The position numbers were made by a program, and so were the translations under genes. DNA of 64,000 nt. It comes from Planctomycetota bacterium. Lineage in GTDB: Bacteria; Planctomycetota; Phycisphaerae; Phycisphaerales; UBA1924. The stretch covers positions 124,001-188,000 of the forward strand of contig JAFEBO010000001.1 of the NCBI GenBank assembly GCA_018242625.1, written 5' to 3'. Below are positions 8,268-18,294 of the stretch, piece by piece; position 1 is the first letter of the stretch, and the number at the start of each line of letters is the position of its first letter. The notes under the pieces were generated by a model that saw nothing but the letters and a program-made list of their open reading frames with translations, had not been told where the DNA came from and did not search any database.

Positions 8268-10139
8268 ATGCTCGCTTTGACCACCGTTCCGCAAAGCTCC
8301 GCAGGGTCCGAATTCGCCGCACTGCGCGCCCCCGCGGGCGGCGGAACGAGCGGGGAAGATCGGGTCGGCGGGCTGTTGACCCTGCCCCAGATCACGATGC
8401 TGGGCCTCCTGCTCGCCGGGATCGTGGGGCTTTTCTGGCAATGGATTCAGCGCCAGCACTGGCACTCGATGAATGCCATGAGCGACTGGGGTCACGCGTA
8501 CGTGATCCCGCTCATCAGCGGCTACCTGATCTGGCGTGAGCGGGACCAGATCGTCCGGACTCCGGTCCGCACGTTCTGGCCGGGGCTGCTGCCGTTCCTA
8601 CTCGGGATCGGCGCATACTTCGTCTCGGTTGTGATTATCAAGAACCACATGCTGCAGGGCATGTCGATCGTGCTGACGATCGCGGGGCTGGCGCTGCTCC
8701 TATGCGGCACGCGGATGTTCCGCCTCATCTTCCTGCCGATCACCTACCTGCTCTTTGCGATCACGATCAGTGAGATGATCATGATCAAGATCACGTTCCA
8801 GCTCCAGCTCATCGCGAGCCAGGGGGCGGGATTCCTGCTCGCGCTGATCGGGCCGCTGCTCGACATGACGGTCGAAGTCGACGGGAACACGCTGTACGTG
8901 ACGCCCAAAGGCGGCACGGCGATGCCGCTGAATGTTGCGGAAGCGTGCTCGGGCATGCGCATGGTCGTGGCGTTTGTGGCGCTTGCCGGCGCGGTCGCGC
9001 TCATCTCGGCCCGGCACTGGTGGCAGCGTGTTGCCGTGCTCGTGCTCGCCCTCCCCGTCGCGATCCTGATGAATGTGGTGCGCGTCGCCATCCTGGGCAT
9101 TGCGACCAAGTACAGCGGAGAACTGGCCAAGGGCGATGCCCACATGATGATCGGCACGGTTCTCCTGGTGCCGGGGCTCATGCTCTTCCTCGGAATTGTG
9201 TGGGCGCTCTCCAAGGTCGTGGACGACGGCGAGGCACGCACGGTCGCGCACACGCCCCCGGTGCAAACCCGCGGCTGGCAAGCCCTCAAGACGCCGGCCT
9301 TTGTCGCATCGATCGCGGCTATGGCGTTCTTTGCGGTTGCGATGACCGCGGGAATCCATTACGCCGGGATCCACCTGCGCAAGCACGCCATCACGGCCCC
9401 GGGTGACCGAAAGCTCACGACGCTCCCCACAGAAACACCGACGTGGAAGCAGGTCGGAACGGACAAGCTCGAGACCGCGGAGGTGGAAGAGACTCTGGGC
9501 ACCAAGAACTACCTGACCCGGACATACACGCGGAAAGACCGCAAGCCCGGCGACCCACCCATGGAAGTCCAGGTGCACGCGGCGTACTACACGGGCATGG
9601 TGGACACCGTGCCGCACGTGCCGGAGCGCTGCTTCCTGGGCGCGGGCATGGAAATCGGCCGTGGAACGAAGGTCGTCGACCTGAAACTGGATCCTTCGGG
9701 CTGGTCGGAGCACCCGGGGGTCGATGGGGCGGCGAAGAAGGGCCTCTTCCGCCAGCGCGTTCCCAACTGGTCGCGGGACGGCGTCGGCTCGAGCGTGACC
9801 CTGCCCCGCGACCCGGCGGGCCTGAAGCTGCGCGTGACGGAATTCTCGCGCAACGGGCAGGACAAGACGTACGCGGGCTACTTCTTCGTGGCCAACGGCG
9901 GGCATGTGAGCAGCGCCGAAGAGGTGCGTCTGCTCGCGTTCGATCTGCGCAGCGATTACGCCTACTACCTGAAAGTGCAGTTCACCAGCCGCACCGTGGC
10001 GGACGAGCAGCAACTGGCCGACCAGGCCTCAAGCCTGCTGAACGAGCTGCTGCCGGACATCATGCGGTGCGTGCCCGACTGGGTGGAAGTGGAAGCCGGG
10101 CGGTACCCGGCCCGAGACGAATCGAAGAACACACCGTAA
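8268..10139 (+). CDS. exosortase fused to an EpsI-type (DUF3485) domain
   Basis: Integral membrane transpeptidase-like protein of 623 residues. The first ~350 residues hold about eight membrane segments and the exosortase catalytic triad: Cys227 in EACSGMRM, Arg272 in NVVRVAI and His292 in DAHMMIG. After a further membrane segment the C-terminal ~250 residues form a periplasmic EpsI-like domain, with AAYYTGMVDTVPHVPERCFLGAGM as the signature region. Exosortases cleave and attach proteins bearing PEP-CTERM-like tails and usually sit in exopolysaccharide loci, as here. Start is uncertain: ATG 8217 would add 17 basic residues. Planctomycetes carry their own exosortase subfamilies, but I cannot assign one. 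No PEP-CTERM substrate is seen in this window. Confidence 0.93.
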   Translation: MLALTTVPQSSAGSEFAALRAPAGGGTSGEDRVGGLLTLPQITMLGLLLAGIVGLFWQWIQRQHWHSMNAMSDWGHAYVIPLISGYLIWRERDQIVRTPVRTFWPGLLPFLLGIGAYFVSVVIIKNHMLQGMSIVLTIAGLALLLCGTRMFRLIFLPITYLLFAITISEMIMIKITFQLQLIASQGAGFLLALIGPLLDMTVEVDGNTLYVTPKGGTAMPLNVAEACSGMRMVVAFVALAGAVALISARHWWQRVAVLVLALPVAILMNVVRVAILGIATKYSGELAKGDAHMMIGTVLLVPGLMLFLGIVWALSKVVDDGEARTVAHTPPVQTRGWQALKTPAFVASIAAMAFFAVAMTAGIHYAGIHLRKHAITAPGDRKLTTLPTETPTWKQVGTDKLETAEVEETLGTKNYLTRTYTRKDRKPGDPPMEVQVHAAYYTGMVDTVPHVPERCFLGAGMEIGRGTKVVDLKLDPSGWSEHPGVDGAAKKGLFRQRVPNWSRDGVGSSVTLPRDPAGLKLRVTEFSRNGQDKTYAGYFFVANGGHVSSAEEVRLLAFDLRSDYAYYLKVQFTSRTVADEQQLADQASSLLNELLPDIMRCVPDWVEVEAGRYPARDESKNTP

Positions 10140-10202
10140 CCTACGCCCCCGCACTTCTTCCCGCAGGGGCTGTCTTCAAGACTCGAGAATGGAGCGATCC
10201 GA

Positions 10203-13200
10203 ATGGCTGCCAAGGTAAACACGAAATTCGTCGCCATCCTTGTGGGTGCGCTGGTCCTTCTGGCCGGCGCCGTAGGCGGCGCGGCATGGATGGTGCTGTT
10301 CAAATCCGCTGCGGACCTGGCACGCCAGGGCGACGCCCTGATGTCGGCCGGGAAGCCCACCGAGGCCGAGCGCATCTACGGCAAGGCCGTGAACAAGGAG
10401 CCGACCAATCTCGCGTACTTGAAGAAGTGGAAGGAGAGCATCGAGAAGATGGTGCCTCCTACGCAGACGCAGTTTGATTCCAAGTATCCGACCTACACGC
10501 TTGTGCGCAAGCGCATCGCCGACCTGCAGAGGACCGATGTGCAGTCGCACCGCGATCTGCTGGACGTGTACCTGACAACGATCCAGAACAGCGGATACAG
10601 CCGCCCCTACACCGAGTCGCTCGTTCAGGCGACGACCGACGCGCTGGCGCAGTACGGCGACGGCACGAAGGGGTACGGCGATGGCGAGGTGCTGCGGCGC
10701 TACAGGGCGCTGGCCAACCTCAGAATCATGACGGAGTCGAAGAACCTCAAGGAGGCCGAAGAGCAGCTGATCAAGGCCGACTTCGAGGCCGCGCTGGCGG
10801 CCGATCCCGGGGACGTGGAAAGCGTTGTGGGGCTGCACAACTGGTACACAGCCCGCGCGGACCGGCTGCTCAACGACCTGCAGCGCCCCGACGACGCGGT
10901 GAAAGAGGCGGAAAAGGGCCGCGACCTGATCCGCAAGTTCCGTGAGAAGGACCCCCGCGAGCCCCGCACGCGGATGGTGGAACTCGGATGGACGATCGCC
11001 GATGCCCGCCGGCAGCTCGCGTCTCTCAATAAGGTCGAGGACCGCAAGAAGGTGATCGAGAAGCTGCGTGAAGAGGGCAAGATCGGCCTGGACGAGTCGC
11101 TCTCGCTGCTCAAACAGAACCCCGCGACCATCAACGCGCAGACGATCGCGCAGCTGATGACGCTCGAGAGTCAGCTCGACGATTCGGGCAAGTTCCCCCG
11201 TTCGCACGAGGTCCTCGATATCGCCCTCAAGGCCAACCCCAACGACGCCGCGGCGCTCATCTCCAAATCGGAGGCGGACACGCTCGCCCGCGACTTTACC
11301 GCCGCGATCACGGCGCTCCAGCGCGTGCGTGACCTCCCGAACCCCCCCCTCGGCGTGCCCGGAAGACTCGTGTGGTACCGCAAGAACGAGGCGCTCTTCC
11401 GCCAGGCCGTCCTGGGCCTGCGTGCCTGGGAAATGTCCACGGACCCCGATCCCGCAAAGCTCCGCCAGCTCAAGTCCGACTGGCTGACCAAGTCCAAGCA
11501 ATACCGCGCTGAACTCGCCAAGCTCGAGCCCGAGACCTCTCCCCGCATGATGCTGATCGACGGAAAGATCAAGCTTGCGGAGGAGGACTATCCCAACGCC
11601 CAACGTCTCCTGCTGGCCTATCTCTCGGCCGTTTCGGACTCCGATGCGGACGCCATGGTCTCCGCGGCCACGGCGTCGTTCCAGCTGAACCAGCCCGGCA
11701 AGGCCAAGGAATTGCTCGAGCGCTCCCTGCAGATCAACCCGTACAACGTTCCGGCGATCCTCATCCTGGGTGAGGTGCAGCTGCGTCTGAAGAACCTGGA
11801 CGCGGCCCGGGCGCTCTACGTCCAGGCCGACGCGATGATCCCGAACAACGAGCAGATCAAGAATCGCCTGAAGGCGATCGATCAGGAAAAGGGCACCGTC
11901 GAGATCGACGACCCGGTGCTCAAGCTTCTTGCGGAATACCGCCGCCTGATCGACAAGCGGGATGACAAAGCCGCGGCGCAGCTGCTCCAGGGCGCGCTCG
12001 ACAAGACCGGGTACGACTCCCGCGTGGTGATCCCCGCGGTGCAGTCGATGCTCTCTTCCAACGACACGGACGGCGCCAAGGCGCTGCTCGCGAAAGCGAT
12101 TGCAACCAATACCAAGGAAGATCAGAAGCAGAATCTGCTCAACGCCATGTCCATCCTGGACGCGGGCGACGCGGTTCAGGCGCGTATTAAGGCGATCGAC
12201 CTCTCCCCGCTCAAGCCGGTGGAGAAGGCTTCCGCGAAGCTGGCGATCTACTCGGCGGGCGGAGCGGAGAAGTACGCCGCCCAGATCCGCGAAATCACCG
12301 CCGATCTTGAGAAGAACTACCCGGACGACCCGGTCTCGATCGAATCGCTTTTCATTCAGGCGATCCGTGAGAAGAAGCTGGATACCGCCCGGCGGCTGGT
12401 CGAGAAGGCCGTCGCCAAGAACATAGACACCTACGACGGTTCGACGTTCCGCGCACGCCTCATGGCGGCCGAGGGCGATCGGGCCGGGGCGATCTCGACT
12501 CTTGTCTCCGCCTCCCAGAAGTTCAACTTCAACGTCGAAGCCTGGCGCGTGCTCGCCGCCATGCAGACCGAGGACGGACGCACGGGTGAAGCCGCGAGCA
12601 GCATGCTCAAAGCCCTCGAACTCCGCCCCGACGACGTGACCTCGATCCTGCAGGCCTCGCAGGCGCTCCAGTCCGCGGGCAGGGCGGCCGAAGCGCTGAC
12701 GATGATGAAGGCCAAGGCCGAACTCGTGCCCGAGTCCATGGCCGTTCGTGACGAATGGCTGAGGCTCGAAGGCACGATGGGAGATAAGGAAACCGCGCTG
12801 CGGGAGCGTGAGCGTGACCTTGCCCGCGATCCGAACAACCGGCTCTACCAGTTGCAGGTCGCGGCCCTCAACGTCGACCTTCGGCGTTGGGAAGAGGCAC
12901 GCAAGCGGATCGAGTCGGTGCGCAAGGCCAAGGACGGGCTTGACATTCTCCAGGTCGACGCGACCTTCAGCGCCGACCAGAGCGACCTGCCGGGCGCCAA
13001 CACCAAGTTCCGCCAGTACGTTGACGGTCTCAAGGCCAACAAGGCTCCTAACGAAGAAATTACCGACGCCCTGATCGCGATGGCCCGCTTCTTTGCGAAC
13101 CGCGACAACCTCCAGACGGCCGCCGCTGCTCTGGAAGAAGCCCGCCAGACACAGGACCCGGCCAAGATGCAGGCGGATCGAATCCTGGCCGAGCTGTACC

Positions 13201-14810
13201 TTGACAACGGCGATTCGGAACGCGCCATCGAAGCGCTCCGCCGCATTGCCGCGACTGACAAGGAAGGAAAGGAAGACTTCGTCCGACTGCGCCTGGCCGA
13301 AGCCCTTGTGCAGGCCCGCAAGTTTGACGAGAGCGAGAAAGAGCTCGCGGCACTCCGCCCCGAAACCAAGGACGGCGCGGTCGCGCTGCTGCTCCGCGCC
13401 GACGCGGCTCTGGGCCGGGGCGACGGCAAAAAGGCCATGGAACTGCTCGACAAGGCCGTCTCGCTCTTCCCCAACAACGCCAGCGTTTTCCTCAAGCGCG
13501 GGCAGGCGGGCATCGAACTCAAGCGCAATTCCGCCGACGTGCTGGCCGACCTGGACCAGGCCCTGCGGCTCGATCCGCGCCTCTGGCAGGCGCACCAGCT
13601 GCGGGCGGTCATTTTCCAGCAGTCCGGACGCAAGCCCGAGGTGGTCGCCGAACTCAAGGCGATCCTCCAGACGGATCCGACCCAGGACGAGATCCTCGGC
13701 CTGGCGCTGCGGATGCTGATGGCAGAAGACCGCGACGACGAAGCGGTTGCCCTCGCCGAAGACGTGGCCAAGCGGCGCGGCTCGCCCGGTGTCCTCTACG
13801 CAAACCTGGGAGATCTCTTCGCGACCCTCGGCCGCAAGAACCACGCCATCGCCTTCTACAAGTCCGCCGTCGCCGCGGACTCGCGCACTTCGCACATCTC
13901 GCGCTACGTCAACCTCCTCCTGAGCCAGAAGCCGCCGAACATCACCGAGGCCGAGGCCGCGCTCAGCAAAGTGCAGGAACGCATCTATCGCGATCCCGAA
14001 CTGCTGCTTTCCCGCGCCGGTGTCCGCAGGGCCCGCAACAACGGGGCCGAATCACGACGCGACGTGATCGCCTCGATGAAGCTCGTTCCCCCGGATCAGA
14101 TCGGGCAGATGCAGACCTGGTTCAGTTCCGCATTTTCCCTGTTCGGGCCCCAGGAGCTGCTGATGATGCTCGAGGTCCTCTCCAAGGAAGGTGGCAATCC
14201 GGACTGGGTGTCGTTCTTCCACGGACGCCTGCTCGCCGACGACAAGGACCCCAAGCTTCAGGCCGCCGGTATCGAGGAAATCGGTCGGATCGGCAAGACC
14301 ACCAAGATCGCTCCGCTGGCGGCACTCGCCTCCAAGGAAGCGGCCGGACGCCTGTACCTCACGGGCCAGCTCGAGGCCGCGTCCAAAGCGATGAAAGACA
14401 TCATCGCGGCCGATCCCACCGATGCGGAGACCATGAACAACCTCGCGTACCTGCTCTGCAAGGACCTCAAGCAGCCAAAGGACGCACTCCCCTACGCCAA
14501 GCAGGCCTATCAGCTCCGTCCCAAGAGCCCGGAACTGCTTGACACCTATGGGCTTGTGCTTATGGAGACCGGGGACCTGGCCGAAGCCCAGCGGGTTTTC
14601 GACAAGGCCTCGATGATCGCAGCCACTCCTTCCACGCAGGTCACGATCCTGCTCCACCTCGCCGAACTTGAAGTTCGCCAGGGCAAAAAGGAAGAGGCGA
14701 AGATCAGCATGAACAAAGCCCGAACGCTGTTCGGCCAGGCCTCCGGACCGACCCGGGACGCTCAGAATGCAGAAATGGAGCGTATCCAGAAGCTGATCGA
14801 TGCTCCTTGA
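10203..14810 (+). CDS. giant membrane-anchored TPR protein of the exosortase/EPS cluster
   Basis: Protein of 1535 residues. An N-terminal membrane anchor (about 9-32, FVAILVGALVLLAGAVGG and following) precedes an almost unbroken helical repeat array of tetratricopeptide type. Examples are QGDALMSAGKPTEAERIYGKAV near the start and YGLVLMETGDLAEAQRVFDKAS near the end. The anchor orientation suggests the array is periplasmic. It resembles in layout the long TPR proteins found beside exosortases in PEP-CTERM/EPS loci (PrsT-like), but sequence identity to that family cannot be judged here. GGAG lies nine nt before the ATG. Its likely role is scaffolding of the secretion or assembly machinery. It lies 63 nt downstream of the exosortase gene. 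Confidence 0.88.
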   Translation: MAAKVNTKFVAILVGALVLLAGAVGGAAWMVLFKSAADLARQGDALMSAGKPTEAERIYGKAVNKEPTNLAYLKKWKESIEKMVPPTQTQFDSKYPTYTLVRKRIADLQRTDVQSHRDLLDVYLTTIQNSGYSRPYTESLVQATTDALAQYGDGTKGYGDGEVLRRYRALANLRIMTESKNLKEAEEQLIKADFEAALAADPGDVESVVGLHNWYTARADRLLNDLQRPDDAVKEAEKGRDLIRKFREKDPREPRTRMVELGWTIADARRQLASLNKVEDRKKVIEKLREEGKIGLDESLSLLKQNPATINAQTIAQLMTLESQLDDSGKFPRSHEVLDIALKANPNDAAALISKSEADTLARDFTAAITALQRVRDLPNPPLGVPGRLVWYRKNEALFRQAVLGLRAWEMSTDPDPAKLRQLKSDWLTKSKQYRAELAKLEPETSPRMMLIDGKIKLAEEDYPNAQRLLLAYLSAVSDSDADAMVSAATASFQLNQPGKAKELLERSLQINPYNVPAILILGEVQLRLKNLDAARALYVQADAMIPNNEQIKNRLKAIDQEKGTVEIDDPVLKLLAEYRRLIDKRDDKAAAQLLQGALDKTGYDSRVVIPAVQSMLSSNDTDGAKALLAKAIATNTKEDQKQNLLNAMSILDAGDAVQARIKAIDLSPLKPVEKASAKLAIYSAGGAEKYAAQIREITADLEKNYPDDPVSIESLFIQAIREKKLDTARRLVEKAVAKNIDTYDGSTFRARLMAAEGDRAGAISTLVSASQKFNFNVEAWRVLAAMQTEDGRTGEAASSMLKALELRPDDVTSILQASQALQSAGRAAEALTMMKAKAELVPESMAVRDEWLRLEGTMGDKETALRERERDLARDPNNRLYQLQVAALNVDLRRWEEARKRIESVRKAKDGLDILQVDATFSADQSDLPGANTKFRQYVDGLKANKAPNEEITDALIAMARFFANRDNLQTAAAALEEARQTQDPAKMQADRILAELYLDNGDSERAIEALRRIAATDKEGKEDFVRLRLAEALVQARKFDESEKELAALRPETKDGAVALLLRADAALGRGDGKKAMELLDKAVSLFPNNASVFLKRGQAGIELKRNSADVLADLDQALRLDPRLWQAHQLRAVIFQQSGRKPEVVAELKAILQTDPTQDEILGLALRMLMAEDRDDEAVALAEDVAKRRGSPGVLYANLGDLFATLGRKNHAIAFYKSAVAADSRTSHISRYVNLLLSQKPPNITEAEAALSKVQERIYRDPELLLSRAGVRRARNNGAESRRDVIASMKLVPPDQIGQMQTWFSSAFSLFGPQELLMMLEVLSKEGGNPDWVSFFHGRLLADDKDPKLQAAGIEEIGRIGKTTKIAPLAALASKEAAGRLYLTGQLEAASKAMKDIIAADPTDAETMNNLAYLLCKDLKQPKDALPYAKQAYQLRPKSPELLDTYGLVLMETGDLAEAQRVFDKASMIAATPSTQVTILLHLAELEVRQGKKEEAKISMNKARTLFGQASGPTRDAQNAEMERIQKLIDAP

Positions 14811-14824
14811 GCCTCAGCAGAGGC
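14811..14824 (+). terminator. small stem-loop after the TPR gene (possible weak terminator)
   Basis: GCCTC-AGCA-GAGGC directly follows the stop codon and is followed by GTTTCT. The stem is only 5 bp with a poor U run, so termination would be partial at best; it may instead mark a processing site within the operon. Confidence 0.3.
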
Positions 14825-14979
14825 GTTTCTGAGCCGATCTATTCAGAGGAAAGGCCCCACCTTCCGACGAACAACGGGGGGTCGGTGGCCGAATCGCCTA
14901 CTGGGCCGGCCGCCGGTCGCGATCGGGAATTTGGGAAGAACAGGACGGGCCGCCTGATGGGCCAATCGAAGGTGAAGCA

Positions 14980-17229
14980 ATGACGACCGAGCAAAGACCA
15001 GCCGCCGCTCCGACCGCGACCCCGAGCCCACGCCCGGCAGGGGGAGGACCTGGCGGCAACCCCGGTGGCGGGCCTGTCGGCATCGGCGGGGTCGCGATCG
15101 ACCCCATCAAGCTGCTCATGAAGTACAAGTACATCCTCGCCGGTGCGGGCGGCGTGGGGATGGTGCTGGGCGTGCTCTTCTACTTCCTGCTTCTCAAGTT
15201 TGCCCCCGTGTGGACCAGCACGGTGATCTTCCAGACCTATACCCCCGGCAACAACATGGTCGCGCCGACGGCCGCCGGCACCGGTGAAAGCCAGAACGAG
15301 ATCGAACGCTTCATGATGACCGAAGCGCGCCAGATGACGCGCGAAGACGTGCTGAGCCGCGTCGCCAATAACCCGAACCTCCCCCGCGAAGCCCCCAACT
15401 GGACCGCGCAGTTTGAGGAGGGCGGCAAGCTCAATGCTCTTGAAACCGTCAAAGAGCTGAAAGAAATCGCCAACGCCCGCATCGTGCCCGGAACGCGACT
15501 GATCGAGCTTTCGGCCTCGTGCAAGTGGAAGGAAGACTCAACGGCTCTGGCCAAGATGCTGAAGGAAGCGTACATGACGGAACTCCGTCGCGTCGCGAAC
15601 TCCAGCACCCAGTCGACCCGCGATCAGCTTCAGGCTCAGATCGAAAAGCTCAGCACCGAACTCCGCGACTTCCAGACCCGTCGCGAGGCCATGCTCCGCG
15701 ACGCCAACCTGACCACGATCACCGAACAGGGCAGCGAACTGCTCCAGCGTCTGTACATCCTCAACTCTCAGATCCTTGAAACCCAGAACCAGATCCAGCT
15801 CCGGCGCGTCACGATCAAGCAGCTCTCCGACCAGCTCGACAATCCGGCCGGCATCCAGTACACCGACCAGATCAAGAGCGAGGTCGAGGAAGACCCGCTG
15901 ATCGTCCACATCAAGCAGATGATCCAGAGCACCGAGGCCGACCTCAAGGGCATGCTCATGCGCGGCATGACGCGTGATCACCGCGAGTACAAGCGCACCG
16001 ATTCCACGCTGCAGGGTATGAAGCAGAACCTCGCCGAACAGCGAGAAGAACTGATGCGCAAGAAGTTCGACAGCAACCTCGAACAGTTCAAGGTCATGCT
16101 CCAGGCTCTCGAAAGCCAGGAACGCGACATGACGCGCCAGCGCGACGAACTGAGCGAGAAGCAGCAGGCCGCGGCCCGCGCCCTCGTGCAGGTCAAGGAC
16201 CTGGACGACCGCATCGCCAACACCCAGCGCATGATCTCGACCTTCAAGGAACAGCTCGGCACCGCCACGATGCTCGCTGAGCTGCCCACCACCAACCGCG
16301 TGGTCGTCGCCAGCGACGAGAAAGTTCCGAGGGAAGTTTCGTTCCCGCGCCTCACGGTCATCCTGCCCGCGACGATGCTCGGAATCGTCGGCCTTGTCAG
16401 CGCGCTCATCCTCGCCATCGAGCTCATGGACAGCCGCGTCAAGGGCCCGGCCGACATCGCCCTCATGCCCCGCACGAGGCTCCTGGGCTGGATCCCCGAC
16501 GCGTCGGAAGATCCGGCAGGCTCGGGCGCCATCGAGACCACGTTCCGCGACCGCCCGCGCGGCGTCATCGCCGAAAACTACCGCCAGCTCCGCTCTGTGA
16601 TGGCCAAGCGCATGCTCCAGGCCGGTCACAAGTCGCTGGTGGTCATCGGCGGCATGCCGGGCTCGGGCTCGACGAGCGTGCTCTGCAACATCGCCCTCTC
16701 CTGGGCCGCCGCCGACAAGAAGGTGGCGATCGTTGACGCGAACTTCCGGCGCCCGGGCGCTCACCGCGTCTTTGCGCTCCGCGAGGGTCCGGGTCTTGCG
16801 GATGTTCTCTCCGGGGCTCCGCTCGAGGAGGCGATCCAGCACACGGGAGACTCACGGCTCGACCTCATCAGCGCCGGCTCCCGCGAGAAGCGCGTCTTTG
16901 AAATGTTCTCAAGCGAACGGTTCTCGCAGCTGCTCGCCGAGCTCAAGGCCCGCTATGACCTGGTGCTCATCGACGTGGCGCCGGCTCTAGTCGCGAGCGA
17001 CAGCCTCTCGATCGCCAACCGGTGCGATGCGAGCTGCCTGGTCGTGCGTGCCCTGGGTGAAAAGCGCGGGCTGGTGGGCCGTCTCCGCAACGACCTCAAC
17101 GATGCCAGGAGCGAGTTCCTGGGCGTCGTCGTCAACGCGGTCAAGCCTTCCGCCGGCGGCTACATCCGCGGGAACATGCGCGCGACTCACGAGTACCAGA
17201 ACCCCACCGAGACGCCGGCCGCGGCCTGA
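14980..17229 (+). CDS. Wzz/Wzc-like polysaccharide co-polymerase with ATPase domain lacking the P-loop lysine
   Basis: Protein of 749 residues. A first membrane segment near 50-72 and a second near 455-475 flank a long periplasmic coiled-coil region, the chain-length determinant arrangement. The C-terminal cytoplasmic domain resembles BY-kinase (CpsD/CapB): Walker A' is VDANFRRP (Asp586) and Walker B is LVLIDVAP (Asp665). The Walker A loop reads GGMPGSGSTS (557-566), with Ser564 where the family has Lys and a Thr-Ser after it. The C-terminus lacks a tyrosine cluster. It probably regulates polysaccharide length with impaired or altered ATP use. GAAGGTG precedes the ATG. The position between the TPR protein and epimerase supports an EPS role. 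Confidence 0.92.
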   Translation: MTTEQRPAAAPTATPSPRPAGGGPGGNPGGGPVGIGGVAIDPIKLLMKYKYILAGAGGVGMVLGVLFYFLLLKFAPVWTSTVIFQTYTPGNNMVAPTAAGTGESQNEIERFMMTEARQMTREDVLSRVANNPNLPREAPNWTAQFEEGGKLNALETVKELKEIANARIVPGTRLIELSASCKWKEDSTALAKMLKEAYMTELRRVANSSTQSTRDQLQAQIEKLSTELRDFQTRREAMLRDANLTTITEQGSELLQRLYILNSQILETQNQIQLRRVTIKQLSDQLDNPAGIQYTDQIKSEVEEDPLIVHIKQMIQSTEADLKGMLMRGMTRDHREYKRTDSTLQGMKQNLAEQREELMRKKFDSNLEQFKVMLQALESQERDMTRQRDELSEKQQAAARALVQVKDLDDRIANTQRMISTFKEQLGTATMLAELPTTNRVVVASDEKVPREVSFPRLTVILPATMLGIVGLVSALILAIELMDSRVKGPADIALMPRTRLLGWIPDASEDPAGSGAIETTFRDRPRGVIAENYRQLRSVMAKRMLQAGHKSLVVIGGMPGSGSTSVLCNIALSWAAADKKVAIVDANFRRPGAHRVFALREGPGLADVLSGAPLEEAIQHTGDSRLDLISAGSREKRVFEMFSSERFSQLLAELKARYDLVLIDVAPALVASDSLSIANRCDASCLVVRALGEKRGLVGRLRNDLNDARSEFLGVVVNAVKPSAGGYIRGNMRATHEYQNPTETPAAA

Positions 17230-17250
17230 TCGCGGGCTTCCGAGCTTTGC

Positions 17251-18294
17251 ATGGCCGCCCCACCGCGTCAGGAAAACCGGTCAAGCCGCACCCTCATCAC
17301 CGGGGGCGCTGGCTTCATCGGCTCACACCTGACCGCGGCGCTGCTCGCCCGGGGTGACCGGGTCACGGTGATCGACAATCTCTCCACGGGGCGGAGCTCC
17401 AACCTTTCGGAGCACGCTCACCTGCGCTTCATCGAGGCCGACCTTCGCGAAGCCCTCGCGGCGCTCGGGCCCGGAGAAGTCTTTGACGAGATTTACCACC
17501 TGGCCGCGGCCGTCGGCGTTCGCCTGGTCATGAGCGACCCGATTTCCGCGGTGCGAACCAACATCGAGCAGACGATCGCGCTCCTGGACTTTGCCGCGGC
17601 GCGAACCCCCCCGGGCGGTGCCTCCGCGGGCATTCCAACGCTCATCGCCAGCAGTTCCGAGGTCTACGGAAAGAGTGCCAAGTCTCCATACAAAGAAGAT
17701 GATGATGTGGTTTACGGCCCCACCAGCGTCTCACGCTGGTGCTACGCGTACAGCAAGGCCATCGATGAATATCTGGCGCTGAGCTACGCCTCCCATCGGG
17801 GCCTGCCGGCGGTCGCGGCGAGGTTCTTCAACACCGTGGGGCCGCGGCAGGTCGGCGATTACGGGATGGTGCTTCCCCGATTTGTGGGCGCCGCGCTGGC
17901 CGGACGGCCCCTTCAGGTGCACGGACAGGGAACCCAATCGCGCTGTTTTTGCCATGTTGCCGACGTGGTGGAAGCCCTGCCTAAGCTCCTGACCGAGCCC
18001 GCCGCCCGGGGGCAGGTTTTCAATCTCGGCTCCGACCGTTCGGTCACGATCCGGGAACTCGCGGAACTCGTCATCCGGATCACCGGGTCGAGTTCAATCA
18101 TCGAGTTTGTTCCCTATAGTCAGGCCTATCCGTCGGGCTTTGAAGATCTGGCCGACCGAAAGCCCGACCTCTCGAAAGTCCGCCGAACGATCGGCTTTGA
18201 GGCCAGACGTTCGCTTGAGGAGACCGTCCGGGACGTGGCCGGATGGCTGGAGAGCGAAGGGCGGCATAAGTCGAACGAGGAAAAGGTGTTGTGA
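17251..18294 (+). CDS. NAD-dependent epimerase/dehydratase (sugar nucleotide)
   Basis: Extended short-chain dehydrogenase of 347 residues acting on a nucleotide sugar. The NAD motif GGAGFIGS gives Gly18/Gly21/Gly24, and the following acidic position is VIDNLSTGR. The catalytic pair is Tyr165 and Lys169 in CYAYSKA, preceded by SSSEVYG with the catalytic Ser region. Later motifs (RFFNTVGPRQ, then VHGQGTQSRCFCHVADVV) fit UDP-glucose 4-epimerase or UDP-glucuronate decarboxylase relatives; the exact substrate cannot be fixed. Its stop overlaps the GTG of the next gene by 3 nt, so the two are translationally coupled. It likely makes a precursor for the exopolysaccharide. Confidence 0.93.
   Translation: MAAPPRQENRSSRTLITGGAGFIGSHLTAALLARGDRVTVIDNLSTGRSSNLSEHAHLRFIEADLREALAALGPGEVFDEIYHLAAAVGVRLVMSDPISAVRTNIEQTIALLDFAAARTPPGGASAGIPTLIASSSEVYGKSAKSPYKEDDDVVYGPTSVSRWCYAYSKAIDEYLALSYASHRGLPAVAARFFNTVGPRQVGDYGMVLPRFVGAALAGRPLQVHGQGTQSRCFCHVADVVEALPKLLTEPAARGQVFNLGSDRSVTIRELAELVIRITGSSSIIEFVPYSQAYPSGFEDLADRKPDLSKVRRTIGFEARRSLEETVRDVAGWLESEGRHKSNEEKVL

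Noticed and set aside
10176-13895. A 1239-codon open frame on the minus strand opposite the TPR gene
   Set aside because: It mirrors the codon phase of a strong TPR gene in GC-rich DNA, its product is Leu/Arg/Glu/Val-rich without any recognised domain, and the plus-strand frame explains the region.
10203-14810. A PEP-CTERM sorting tail on a protein of the exosortase cluster
   Set aside because: None of the proteins in the window ends in a short motif plus membrane helix plus basic residues; the TPR protein ends in a soluble helix.
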